Source: Amanita rubescens (lineage: Eukaryota; Basidiomycota; Agaricomycetes; Agaricales; Amanitaceae). From it: a DNA stretch of 64,000 bases. Location of the stretch: assembly GCA_015039365.1 (NCBI GenBank), contig WION01000028.1, positions 186,001-250,000 on the forward strand. Direction: 5' to 3'. The notes beneath the pieces are model-generated. The model had not been told where the DNA came from, did not search any database, and was given only the letters and a program-made list of their open reading frames with translations. Within the stretch, counting starts at the first letter, position 1; each line of letters begins with the position of its first letter. The translations under genes were made by a program, and so were the position numbers. Of the stretch, positions 18,301-29,483 are shown in pieces.

Positions 18301-20250
18301 AAGGTTGGATGAGGCAGAGAAGCTTCACATGGATATAATGAATGCAAGAAAAACCAAGCTTGGATTAGACCACCCACACACTCTCACCAGCATGAATAAT
18401 TTGGCATTAACATACAGTGATCAGGGAAGATGGGATGAGGCAGAGAAGCTTCAGATGGATGTGATGAATGCAAGAAAAACCAAGCTTGGGTTTGACCACC
18501 CACACACTCTCACCAGCATGAACAATTTGGCATCAACATACTGGAATCAGGGAAGGTTGGATAAGGCAGAGAAGCTTCAGATGGATGTAATGAATGCAAG
18601 AAAAACCAAGCTTGGGTTAGACCACCCAGACACTCTCGTCAGCATGGACAATTTGGCATTAACATACAGTGATCAAGGAAGGTGGGATGAGGCAGAGAAG
18701 CTTCAGATGGATGTGATGAATGCATACAAAACAAAGCTTGGATCAGACCACCTAGACACCATGGCAAATTTGGCATCAACCTACTGGAATCAGGGAAGGT
18801 GGGATGAGGCAGAGAAGCTTCAGACAGATGTAATGAATACAAGAAAAACCAAGCTTGGGTTAGACCACCCAGATACTCTCATCAGCATGGACAATTTGGC
18901 ATTAACATACAGTGATCAGGGAAGGTGGGATGAGGCAGAGAAGCTTCAGATGGATGTGATGAATGCATACAAAACAAAGCTTGGATCAGACCACCTAGAC
19001 ACTCTGACCAGCATGGTAAATTTGGCATCAATATACTGGAATCAGGGAAGGTGGGATAAGGCAGAGAAGCTTCAGATGGATGTGATGAATGCATTCAAAA
19101 CCAAGCTTGGATCAGACCACATAGACACTCTGAGCAGCATGGCCAAATTGGCATTAACATACAGTGATCAGGGAAGGTGGGATGAGGCAGAGAAGCTTCA
19201 GATGGATGTGATGAATGCAAGGAAAGCAAAGATTGGATCAGACCACCCAGACACTCTCACCAGCATGGCCAATTTGGCATCAACATACTGGAATCAGGGA
19301 AGGTGGGATGAGGCAAAGAAGCATCAGGTGGATGTGATGAATGCAAGAAAGATCCAACTTGGATCAGACCACCCAGACACTCTCATCAGCATGGTCCATT
19401 TGGCATCCACATATAGGAGTCAGGGAATGTGGGGTGAGGCAGAGAAGCTTCAGATGGATGTAGTGAATGCAAGAAAAACCAAGCTTGGGTTAGACCACCC
19501 AGACACTCTTGCCACCATGGCCAATTTGGCATCAACATACAGGAATCAGGGAAGGTGGGATGATGCTGAGAAGCTTCAGAAGGATGTGATGGATGCAAGG
19601 AAAGCAATGCCTGAGTCCAACTACCCTGATACTGCTCCCATCAGCATATCCAGCTTGGAGGCAATATCCAGGAATGAAGGAAAGTTGAATGAGGCCACAG
19701 AACAACTGGAGTTGGATGTAATAAATGTGGAGCCTGAATTAGTCCATAGGCCGGATGCAACTCTCATTAGCATCCCCAACCACCCCCTTTCCAATCAAGA
19801 TCTTCAACCAGTTCAACAAGATCACAACCCACCTGAAAATATGGTAATATAAATTAAATAAGCCAGCTGACCTATATCTAATTGTTTCTTTTGCTCAGCC
19901 AAATTCCCTTGAACTGCTACAGATCCAACAAACTGCAGAGCAAGAGCCCCAGGCCATAGTAGTAGGTCACATGCATATTGACTTCAAAACTTTCATACTA
20001 GATCTGGATTTTGTATAGATCTCCAGTACCTATGAGCATTTCAAAGAGGTTCCACTTCTGGTGGAGCAGAGTCACCTTCAGGTGGTGCCCATGGTATTTT
20101 ATTATTATATCTAACTCCCACATTACTACTAACATGTCCTTGATGTAGCCTTCCAGTTCTGGTGAACAAGGACTTGAGCACCTAGCAATGCAACCTAAGA
20201 ATAAATTTATTAAGGGACTCAAAGGCATATGGAGAAAACTGAAGTGTTGA
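15364..20250 (+). CDS. NB-ARC/TPR receptor-like protein (fungal NLR), 1537 aa, six exons
   Basis: A STAND-type signalling ATPase with a tetratricopeptide sensor. In fungi such NLR-like proteins are linked to non-self recognition and regulated cell death, but that role here is inferred. Exons are 15364-15450, 15505-15728, 15781-19843, 19899-19961, 20019-20093 and 20149-20250. All phases agree, introns are 52-57 bp, and the last intron has a TACTAAC-type branch site. Walker A GLDGIGKT is at residues 84-91, a Walker B-like FLMVYDGAD at about 153-161, and DGIPLAIDQAG marks the NB-ARC helical part. From about residue 479 there are 22 kinesin-light-chain-like TPR units of 42 residues plus one degenerate unit, many nearly identical. 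The first 60 residues contain SSIFAGYQNVVV and a proline-rich linker, with no known effector domain. The tail ends basic (KFIKGLKGIWRKLKC). No disabling change is seen. Confidence 0.85.
16908..19611 (+). repeat. Coding tandem repeat: 22 TPR units of about 126 bp
   Basis: The DNA repeats with a 126-bp period, consensus RWDEAEKLQMDVMNARKTKL then GSDHPDTLTSMANLASTYWNQG. Units 4 and 7 carry one extra codon and unit 15 lacks three. An AAGCTTCAGATGGATGT block recurs in most units. Units 14-15 and 16-17 form a two-unit higher-order repeat. The low divergence points to recent unequal exchange or gene conversion. Confidence 0.95.
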
Positions 20251-20419
20251 ATATGCCCAATGGGGCATTACAAAGGATTAGTGAAGTATTTCTCAAGATA
20301 TACATGAATGAAGGGACATGCAATACTTTTTCATTAGGCAGCAATCCAATATAATGGGTATCTAACACGAACATTGATAATTACATGATAAACCAGTCTC
20401 TAAACTGTTCTGTTCAATA

Positions 20420-21310
20420 CCAATCATTTTTCCCCATCCATTAGCGGAAGGCATCAGAACCATGAGTGTCAACTCGGCAATTGATACCACCCAATAGTAT
20501 CTTATTTTGTACTTATTAGAAAGTCCGTCATCGAGCTGCCTCAAGTATTCCGTTGCGGACATGTCGTTGCCTATCTGTACGAACTGAATGCCGACCTTGA
20601 GATTGACTTCGAGTCTGGAGTTGATTTTAGATTTTAGGATGGTATACGTACCTGGGTTATGAGTCGGGAGACATTTATCATCCAGTCTCTTGGCCACTTG
20701 GAGTGACAATGACGGCTTCAGGGTCATCGGCTAATATATGTATGTTATTGAGAATTGGAAACGGAAGCCCGGAGTAATTTGACGTACTGGGGTAACGATC
20801 CGTTATAATCAAGAAATTTATGGGTTTGATTTTCTTGAGCAGTGCCGGTTTGGTGTGAAGCGGCTCGATGATGGAAAGATATTCCTGTAATAGTTCTTCC
20901 AACTTGTTCCCAATCAGCGTGGGCCTTTGGGAATGAGGGCTTGAAAGAGCGCATTTATGGCTTCGGGATCCTGAATAACGATAGTCAGGGACGTATCACG
21001 CGTACATGAGGCGTGATGCGGACTTTAATGTTTCGCCCAACGGCTTCGTGGTTCAGGAAATGGACGTCGATACCATCCGTGTCATAAGGGCTAGCCCACT
21101 CTGTGAGCGTGGCAACCGCGTTCTTTGCCTACCGAGACCATGAGGTTCACAACGGCTATGATTGGAGATGTGATGTTCCTCACCCCCCCATCGTTCCCCT
21201 TGCAATGGCAGACGAGTCGTCTTCGATGAATACTGTCTTGACCTTTGCTAACAGCTCTAGGGCATTTTGGATTTCTGTTGAAAGGTCAGAATGGCAAGTG
21301 GCGCGCTGTG
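20420..21310 (-). pseudogene. von Willebrand factor A-domain gene, decayed
   Basis: On the minus strand, pieces of a fungal vWA-domain protein appear in order. NALELLAKVKTVFIEDDSSA corresponds to the metal-binding DxSxS site, here DDSSA with the second serine lost. PYDTDGIDVHFLNHEAVGRN, LEELLQEYLSIIEPL, INFLIITD, DDPEAVIV and VGIQFVQIGNDMSATEYLRQLDDGL follow. Two or three intron-like gaps with GT...AG ends remain (for example around 20720-20790 and 20600-20660). Stops and frameshifts separate the blocks (a TGA follows the metal site, and the frame shifts before PTLIGNKL). No start or full frame can be built, so it is a relic. vWA proteins bind protein ligands through the metal site. Confidence 0.7.
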
Positions 21311-22587
21311 AATGAACCGGACCGACATTGTTTGGGTAGCTGAATGTCTCAGCATAAGGTGGTGGTTGTTAGAACGCGCTTGCCAGTGCGTCATCGACTG
21401 TGTTGTCTTTGAGATGATGATGACAAGGATGAAGAGGAAGAGCCCATGGATGTTCCGAATAAGACCGGTGCAAGGTACTTATTGTGCATGGGTCGAGAAT
21501 ACGGCACACGGAATCATGGGAGCAATGCATGAACTCGTCGCCTGGAGTGATACGAGTTCGCGACTAACTATCTCGCAGATCGACGTTGTCGTCAACTTCT
21601 CCGCGTACTCTACATGTCATAGCTAACCAGCCAACAAAGATGAGGGCGTAACACTGGTAGATCACTGCCAACATCTACCACGGTCTACGGCCTGGCATAT
21701 ATGCGGAGGACAAGGCGTTGGTTCGTCTCCAACAAAGCGGACCATATCAGTAGACTGGAAAAGCATGCCCGTAGCAGAAGCGCCATTTATCGCTCTATAG
21801 CCGTAGTCAGCGCTCGCAACTCGCCATTTTCATTTTGCGCCGTCCCCCAGCATGCTTGCTCCTTTTACTACGTATGATGTCTAATCCACTACTTCAGTGA
21901 CGCACACCAGATCACGCGCCTGGGCAGTCTCGCTGGAATGGGGGGAACGAAGTAATGGACGGGTCGAGAAGGAAGGGACGACTAACAGAGTAGTCGTGTT
22001 CGTCAACGAGCTCCGTGTTCAATATGCGACAATTCCGATACAGTACTGACATGCTTCAATAGGCTCATACGCCCTTTCCTTTTCAGCTCTTAATAGCACG
22101 AGTCAGAATCATGAAGTCTTTGATGTGTAATAGATAATGGACATCTTTATATCGCCCAACGCTAATTATGCCATATACATAAGTGAGTCTCCCGGAAACT
22201 ACAGCAAGACATGTCATGGAAGAGCGCGATTGTGTTTATTGTGAAACAAGTACGTCCCGTTCTTAACGTAAAAGTTTTGACGGGGTAAGGAGCGAGTGCC
22301 AGAGCGTTCGAGGCAGCCACGTACTTGCAGTGAAAAACCGGAATGAACGGTCGTTCCCTTGAACACGTGACTAGTAGATAGCTCCGCCACCACACCGCCG
22401 CGACCTGCGGCGTGGTTTTTGTATACCTAAGCCGCTTTTAAGATGGTTTGAAAACCCTGGTGCGTGATAGTTCATGCGCTCTCATGCGCCCTCCCACCTG
22501 CGCTCCACTGACGTAGCCACAGACTACCGCCAGTTGCATTCTGCCCATCACTCTGTTGGCCCTGCACCTATGTGTACTACCACTCCA
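21311..22587. other. Intergenic, no gene recognised
   Basis: About 1.3 kb between the vWA relic and the minisatellite. Short open frames exist on both strands, but none has recognisable motifs, consistent splicing or a convincing composition. No tRNA, repeat or element end was identified. Confidence 0.5.
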
Positions 22588-23880
22588 TAATTTCCTTTCA
22601 CCGCCGCCACTCATTTCCTGAACGGTTCACAGGCACCATCCATTTCCCAACCACCCGCAGTTTCCTTTCACCGCCGCCACCTCTTGCCTCAATGGTGCTC
22701 TAGCACCATCTCTCGCCCTACCCTCTATGGTTTCCTTTCACCATCTCTCGCCCTACCACCTATGGTTCCTCTTCACCACTGCCAGCCTTGCCTCGGTGGT
22801 GCCCTGGCACCATCTGTTACTCAACCGCCCACGGTTTCCTTTCACCACCGCCACCTCTTGCCTCAATGGTGCTCTAGCACCATCTCTCGCCCTACCCTCT
22901 ATGGTTTCCTTTCACCATCTCTCGCCCTACCACCTATGGTTCCTCTTCACCACTGCCAGCCTTGCCTCGGTGGTGCCCTGGCACCATCTGTTACTCAACC
23001 GCCCACGGTTTCCTTTCACCACCGCCACCTCTTGCCTCAATGGTGCTCTAGCACCATTCCTCGCCCTACCGCCCGTGGTTTCCTTTCACCACCGCCACCC
23101 CTTGCCTTCATGGTGCTCTATCACCATTGCTCGCCCAACCGCCCATGGTTTCTTTTCACCACCGATACCCCTTGCCTCCACAGTGCTCTGGCACCATCCG
23201 TTACTCAATCACCCGTGGTTTCCTTTCACCACCGCCGTCCCTTGCTTCCATGGTGCTCAAGCACCATCTCTCACCCTACTACCTATGGTTCCTCTTCACC
23301 ACTGCCAGCCCTTGCCTCGGCGGTGCTCTGGTACCATTTGTTACTCAACCACCCGCGGTTTCCTTTCACCACCATGATTCCTTGCCTTGATGGTGCTCGA
23401 GCACCATCTCTCGCCCTACCTCCAATGGTTTCTTTCCACTGCCGTCGCCCCTTGCCTTGATGGTGCTCTGTCACCATTGCTCGCCCAACCGCCCATGGTT
23501 TCTTTTCACCACCGACACCCCTTGCCTCGGCGGTGCTATGGTACCATCGGCCACTCAACCACCCGTGGTTTCTTCTCACCACCGCCATCCTCGCCTCCGT
23601 GGTGTTCAAGCACCATCTCCCACCCTACTGCCTGTGGTTTCCTTTCACCACTGACACCCCTTGCCTCGGCGGTGCTATGGTACCATCGGTCACTCAACCA
23701 CCCGTGGTTTCTCCTCACCACCGCCGTCCTTGCCTCCGTGGTGTTCAAGCACCATCTCCCACCCTACTGCCTGTGGTTTCTTTCCACCACCGCCACGCCT
23801 TGCCTCAACGGTGTGGGAGCACCATCTCTTGCCCATAGTTTCCTTTCACCACCACTCACCCTTTTGTTATGGTTTTTCTT
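22588..23880 (+). repeat. 70-bp minisatellite with a palindromic core
   Basis: About 17 diverged copies of a unit of about 70 bp of the form TTTCCTTTCACCACCGCCAC, CCCTTGCCTCNNTGGTGCTC, TAGCACCATCTCTCGCCCAA, CCGCCCATGG. A 174-bp block (from 22684) is duplicated exactly or nearly so at 22858. Each unit contains the dyad TGGTGCTnnAGCACCA, perfect in several units (TGGTGCTCGAGCACCA at about 23390). The sequence is long and stop-free in several frames because of its composition; I do not treat it as coding. The same family occurs in reverse orientation at 34380-35060. Confidence 0.9.
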
Positions 23881-23960
23881 CACTGCTGCCCCCACAAATC
23901 TTCTGGTAGCCACCCGTGACCGTATTCTATGTATTCAGCTATGCTACAGAACATGTATAG

Positions 23961-26900
23961 CTATTGATTTACGTTCAGCTGCTTATGGATCATTAGACGA
24001 TTCCAAACAGAAATAAATGTTTTCATATATAAGATAGCCCTTCCTTGGGACATATAACTGACAGATTTGCGGATGCGAGCAATTCCTCCATTTCCGCATT
24101 CTGCTGCACTTGAATTAATCTTCAACAAGCGAGGATCTAGTTCAGCATATGTCTTGAGAAATGATGCTGCGGAACATTTTGTGTGACCCTTCGCATGAAA
24201 ATCGTCCACAACAAAAACCGTATCAGCGAAAAAATCGGGTTCACGTGTCATGCAGTAGGGACCAAGCGCGCACGCAAAGTCGTATATAACGCGCTTCGGG
24301 GCCTTGGGCCATCGGGTGATCATTGCTGAAAAAACATCGTTGCGTCCTTCTCCTCGAGGAATGCAATGAAACCCGTAGCAAATACTGTGCGTGCACCATA
24401 CACACATTATACCACCAGTCAAGCGTCGTTCGCTATACTGCCAGTAGTACTTTGAACATTGCCCACCACGCTCATCGCTAGGCTCGCCAGCACCGTCATC
24501 CTTCAGCTTCGGGTACTTGGGCCTGTGACGGATTTGTGGCATGCTATAGCAAGTACCTGTCTACATTTTCATTGAAATTAGACCATCGCTTGCACGAATG
24601 ACTAGTAGTGAGGATGTACCTTTCTCCAATCATCCGAAAGGCCCATGGCAGTGATATCTATCCGGGGCGCCATATCTAATACCACCGACTCAAGCACGCC
24701 TTTTGCTTGATCCACTATCCATCGGCAGATTCCGATCAGGATTGCGGAGTAGTGTCCGGCGTGATCATGTTCCTCAAAGACGAGCGCACGGTAGATGGCA
24801 GGAATAGTTATGAGAGGTGACACTGTTCTTGGCGAGGGATTTTCAACGAAGTCTTCCAGAAGTTTTCTTGAACTGATTGTCACCATTTGTAGGACCGAGT
24901 CATCTGCCGCAATCTTGACCGCAATTTGAGAATTAGAAATGTTTTGAAAATTACAGCCTCGTACCTGCCGAAAGAGTTGTGAAATCTCTGTGCTAGGCTT
25001 TCTCTCGCTTGCCAACATCTCGATGCCATAGTGACTATTAAAGTAATCGCCGAGCTCCCGTTTTATCGCCCTCAAAGCACTGACAGTAGTTTGTATGAGC
25101 CCAAACTGGTCCGTTAGTTGCTCAAATGAAGGTACCGCTTCGCCTGGGCCCTTGGAAGTCGCCCATTCTGCTTCAATTACCTTGCGCATATTACGGCGGA
25201 CTTCAGCAGACTTGATTAATGATTGACAGACGCGTACACTTTGCCGTTCCAAGGAATTTTTGTGGACCACCGTTGGAGGTCGTAAGGAGGGGAGGAGGTG
25301 TTTTCGATGGAAAGAGAGACTCACACCGTCCCAAATAATGTTGTCCGGAGTTGGTCCACATGTAGGGCACTTCATATCACCCTCCATTGCCTGCAAATTA
25401 CTGTAGGCGAACCAGGCGGCCAAGAAGACGGCGTCACGAACAAACGGTTCAGGTGATGTGTGCCGCTGATATCTTCTCTGTGCGACACTCACCCAAGCTG
25501 CGAAAGGGGTTTCAGATGATGTGAACGCGGCAGTGTAATCGTCTAAGAGATCGTGGGTGAAAAGGAGTCTGTTGTTCAGGTTGAATATTCCGCATTCTCT
25601 GCCATCTGGACCAATGTAACGGCGATAAGCACGTGGACAGACACTACAAGTTTGAAGCTCAATTTCGCAGATGTGGACCCTGGCCAAGGCATAGACTTTG
25701 CAAGGAAGAAACAGAGCCACTTTGTCAGGCGTGCTCAATGCACCACAAACACATCTTCCACCTGCTCCGAGCATGATCCGATTGGGAACGCTCAGGGAAG
25801 CTACTGGCCGATCATACAGAAGTGGATCAGTTGGCAGTATTGCCCAGACAGGTGGCAGGATTGGACGATATGAAACGGCAATGCTGGTGATTCTTGTATT
25901 CACGGTACGGATTTCAGTGTCAACTGTCACATCAGGACTTAAAAACTACGTCAAACAATGTGGCGGTGCCCACGTACCAGCTCGTCCTGACTTTAAACCC
26001 GCCAGTGGATCGCGCGCATGGGGGTCCACATGCACAAGCTTCTGCAGATGGTGTCGGGCATTCGTGACATGTCCACATTGGCTATTACCATCTCTACTGC
26101 AAGTCCATGAGCCTGAGCCGTCATCCGATCCAATGTGATAAACGATCGACCGGGATTTGACTGAGCGCTGACCAGGAGTAGAAACAGAAAATAGGTGTGT
26201 TATTTCCTCGTTAACTCCTACGTCTTGTGAAAACATGATAACAGGATTGGTTGCTGAGCCATCTAGTGATGCGCATGCATCAGGCCAGTTTAAATAATGA
26301 TTTAATGAAGTCTAACATACATTGATTCATGGATGGTAAGTATTCTGTCCCATAGAACTCCTCAATGAACATAATATGGAAACAATGTCTATCTGTATAG
26401 ACATTCCCTTGTGGACAGCAACAGACAATTACAACAGCCTCGTTCGCCATCACCAAACGTTCCAAATGATAATATAAAGCCTACAATTCAGAGATTGTGA
26501 GCAGGTACCATCGAAATTGCATCAGAACTTACTGTAGCTGACTCTCTCTTCCTATCCCAGCCTTGGACGATGAAGATTGTTTCCGACAGTTGAAATAACC
26601 CGCTCACAAAACTCATCACCGACTCAACATACACATGGTAATCGTCGCCATCTGTAGAACCGTCAAAACTGGGGGATGACTCTGCAACAGTAGGGGTGAG
26701 ACTGTTCCCAAGTATGTTCGTCATCCACGTCATCGCTAATGGACTGAGATCTGCGTCTTGTAGTAGTTCCCCAGCATGATCAGGGCAGGGAGTTAAGCTA
26801 CGCCGTCGCTTTCTCGGTGCGCTGGGCTTTCGTGGTTTCTTTTCAGGAGAAATTACTGCATAGACCGTTGCACCAGTGGGCTTGACTAGGTCATCCAGCC

Positions 26901-27045
26901 CAGGCGATGGAAGGTCATCCAATGTTAACAGAGCGCCAGGTGATTCAGGTGGGCTTTCCAATCGAATATCCATGACCTTTACTGACGTGGATTTGCGTTT
27001 CAGAAGATCCGTATGATGTATACCTGAATTACCGCAAATATGCAT
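23961..27045 (-). CDS. KDZ-superfamily transposase with CxC cysteine cluster; probable +1 frameshift
   Basis: Exons on the minus strand: 27045-26533, 26480 to about 26290, about 26290-25978, 25923-24603 and 24543-23961. Splice phases agree at every intron (the last donor is GTCATT). The N-terminal exon is acidic, proline-rich and basic (KKPRKPSAPRKRRRS). WTCSRDGNSQCGHVTNARHHL and the cluster CVCGAL...TCSVCPRAYRR...CPTCG are zinc-binding-like modules of the CxC family that accompany KDZ transposases in mushrooms. Acidic catalytic candidates lie in IIWDGVSLSF, YDFACALGPY, VVDDFHAKGHTKC and AAECGNGG. Near 26288-26294, at TTTAAAC, the frame of CMLDFIKSLF must shift by +1 to reach NWPDACASLDG. This copy may thus be inactive, unless the frameshift is real recoding or a base-call error. 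Mushroom homologues are often mislabelled HMG-domain proteins. Confidence 0.75.
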
Positions 27046-27233
27046 GTTGTCCTGGCGGGGATGTACCTAAATTATTCCGGTTATGCTAAATTGTTCTAGT
27101 GATACGAATCTGTTCTGGTGATGCATTTTTCTCATCCGAAATGTTGGTGATCCCATCTTTGATTCAATATCTCCTTTCCCTGTGCTTGTGACCCCAAGAA
27201 CTGGCTGGCACCACTGTTTCCCGCACCACCACC
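27046..27233. promoter_or_regulatory. Shared divergent promoter interval of KDZ gene and 27234 gene
   Basis: Only 188 bp separate the two divergent start codons, so regulatory sites are probably shared. I see no clear TATA box or conserved element. Confidence 0.4.
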
Positions 27234-28616
27234 ATGCAGACATCCTCATCGGTTACTCAGAAAAAGTGTGCGCGCCATTGCAACAAATGCCCTGGGCGAC
27301 CACTCATGTCCGAGTGTACACATACAAAGGCCGGTTGTGAATTCTTGCGGCAAGTATGTTTTTTGGCTTATACAGGTATATCTACCTTAAATTTTTCATG
27401 TTACAGCAAAGCGAAAGCTCCGCAAATGTGTCTGTGGCAGCGGCAGTGTCAGAGCTTAACAATATGATATCAAATAATGAGGTGAGACACTAATACTATC
27501 TACTTTCTTCCGAATTTACTGTAATGTCTTCCAGCAAAGAGAAAGTACCATGAGAATGCCAACAGCGGTGACATCTGTTGGGCCCAGTCATGCAGATGCG
27601 GATCATCTGGGACTAGCGAATGACTTGAACGAGGTAAGATGTCATATTTGGTTGTGCGGTGTACCAGGTTCGACCTCTGACATTTTGTTTGCAGGAAGCA
27701 CCGATTCACAATTGTCGTGAGGTTTCGCTACAACAACTGCTTGAAACCATGCCGATGACACCGGCTCAGGATGGGCGTTGGCCTAGTCTGCCTGCTTTAC
27801 TGTCTTCTAATTTTCGCGCATTTGAGCCACAGGCAATCAGCGCAGCTGATTCTATCCTACCAACACCTTCACCCCCATCTAGCCTTCGCACATTTGAGCT
27901 ACAGAATGATATCTTACCATCGTCTCCCCAATCTATGACTGATGAGCCATCGAATCCTTCGCTGACAATGTCCAGTTTTTCAAGAAAGAGGGCTAGAGCC
28001 ACTAGGACAAACCCAACATCTGGGCATGTCGTCGGGGCAATGCGCGGTAGCAAGAAGCTAGGTATAGCTTAAACATATTTTATCAGACTTCCTTGCCCAC
28101 TACACAATTTAAAGATATTATACGACCTCAGCCCTTGCGTAAACGCATGGACGACCAATCTATGGCCACAAAACGATTTCATCGTGAGATGACGGCATTA
28201 ATTGCGAGAGTGAGTTTACTATATTGTACTATAGTACTACTGTTCCAGCCTTTCAAAATTATATTGAACGTGTCCCTCAGAGCGAGCGTTTGGCGGAGGA
28301 GACCGGCTGTTGGCTGGTCCTTTTGGGTCAGCACAGTAGTTCAGGTTCATCAGCCACTCATTTTACATCTGCAAGTTTGCGGCGTGATGCCAAAGAAGAC
28401 ACACTTGGCCTCGTTAATAAGTTTCACTCCATGACTCGTGCCCTTCTAGTGGCCAAACGACAAGGCGCACTTGACATGGCAAAGAAGCTTGTTGAAGCAC
28501 AAGAGATCGCAGATAATACCAAAAAAACGTTGGCATCCAAGGAGGCTCAGTTAGCGGCAGCATTGACTTTAATAGCACAGCATGGCCTTACTGTCCCACC
28601 GGCAGGTTTTGAATAG
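27234..28616 (+). CDS. Unrecognised protein with N-terminal cysteine motif and coiled coil, 363 aa
   Basis: Six exons (27234-27353, 27407-27481, 27535-27633, 27695-28061, 28115-28209, 28281-28616) join in phase to a 363-residue protein, which supports a genuine gene. The N-terminus holds CARHCNKCPGRPLMSECTHT and then KAGC, a histidine/cysteine arrangement that could bind zinc. The middle is serine/proline rich with a basic KRARATRTNPT patch suggesting a nuclear protein. The C-terminal 80 residues are helical (AKRQGALDMAKKLVEAQE and following heptads). It is transcribed divergently from the KDZ transposase gene and may be a second gene of that element. I do not recognise the family. Confidence 0.65.
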
Positions 28617-28673
28617 TCTAGTATATTTACATCATTATATTTTCAACTCGCTAACAACTGAGAATTGCTTGAC

Positions 28674-28757
28674 TTTGATGTGTGATCAAGGAAGTGATGC
28701 GTGATCGAGGAAGTGATGTGTGATCGAGGAAGTGATGTGTGATCGAGGAAGTGATGC
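28674..28757. repeat. Short tandem repeat, about 20 bp x 4
   Basis: TGTGATCGAGGAAGTGATG is repeated four times with few changes. A related block (GAGAATTGTTTGGCTTTGAT followed by GCGTGATTGATCGGAGGAAG) recurs at about 28898-28945, so the whole piece seems to have been duplicated once at longer range. Confidence 0.8.
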
Positions 28758-28998
28758 AAGTAATGTGCATCAGTTTTCTACTTTTGAGTGTACACAGCAT
28801 ACAGATCACTTCATGAATAAGTGATATCATCTGATCACCAATCACCCAAGCCGTTTATTGTCTTGTATAGTCTTCTTACTGTTGATACACTGAGAAGCGA
28901 CCGAGAATTGTTTGGCTTTGATGCGTGATTGATCGGAGGAAGCAGTGATTAACATCAGTTACTATGATTCTACAAGTTCTGACATTATTTTCGCCCAC

Positions 28999-29415
28999 AT
29001 GAGTCCTGTCCAGGTGAACGCTCGCACTCACAACTACTGCAATGGGTTTGTTAAGAATGCATTCGAGTCAATAGCCGAGCTTATTGAGGACAGCGAAGAT
29101 GACTTGAAGACGAAGGAAGAAATTGCAGCAGAGATCGCCTGTCATCTCGAGGAAGACCCTGTTGAACCCGGTGCCGATCTTTTTACCTATGTGTATCAAT
29201 GGAAAGAATGCAGCATGGGCCCTAGAGAACGAGTTCAATTCAGGGTTTTGCCTTAATTGACCATGTTTTGCTAACATGTAGATTCAAAGGAGGCCGTCAG
29301 GGTGCGTGGAAAGGTGCCAAAGATACTCATAAGCCGGTGGGCAACTCAGCAGTGGAGTCGGAGAATGTCCCCCAGAGCCGAGGATCCATACGCCAACTTG
29401 AAGTTGGCTATTTGA
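28999..29415 (+). CDS. Small hypothetical gene, exon structure uncertain
   Basis: From the ATG at 28999 an acidic stretch of about 80 residues (AELIEDSEDDLKTKEEIAAE, then GADLFTYVYQWKECSMGPRE) runs to a likely donor at 29245. With an acceptor at 29289 the frame continues as EAVRVRGKVPKILISRWATQ and so on to a stop at 29415. With the alternative acceptor at 29281 another open frame reaches 29483, but the phase does not fit. The composition looks protein-like, and the gene lies between two other unrecognised genes inside the minisatellite-bounded segment. No known domain is visible and the start may lie in an earlier exon. Confidence 0.35.
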
Positions 29416-29483
29416 AACTAATCATAGCGGTATCTTCTACATTCCTCTTAACTCTGACTCTTGTAACTGGTAATGGTTCCTAG

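Noticed and set aside
16900..19600. Minus-strand frames of about 70 codons repeated through the TPR array
   Set aside because: Shadows of the TPR coding strand with the same 126-bp period.
22684..24016. Long overlapping open frames (up to 258 codons) rich in His, Pro and Ser across the minisatellite
   Set aside because: Openness follows from the repeat composition, several frames are open at once, and the 70-bp period is not a multiple of three. There is no start or splice context.
26280..26300. Programmed -1 frameshift at the TTTAAAC heptamer
   Set aside because: The heptamer is in the wrong phase for -1 slippage and the needed shift is +1.
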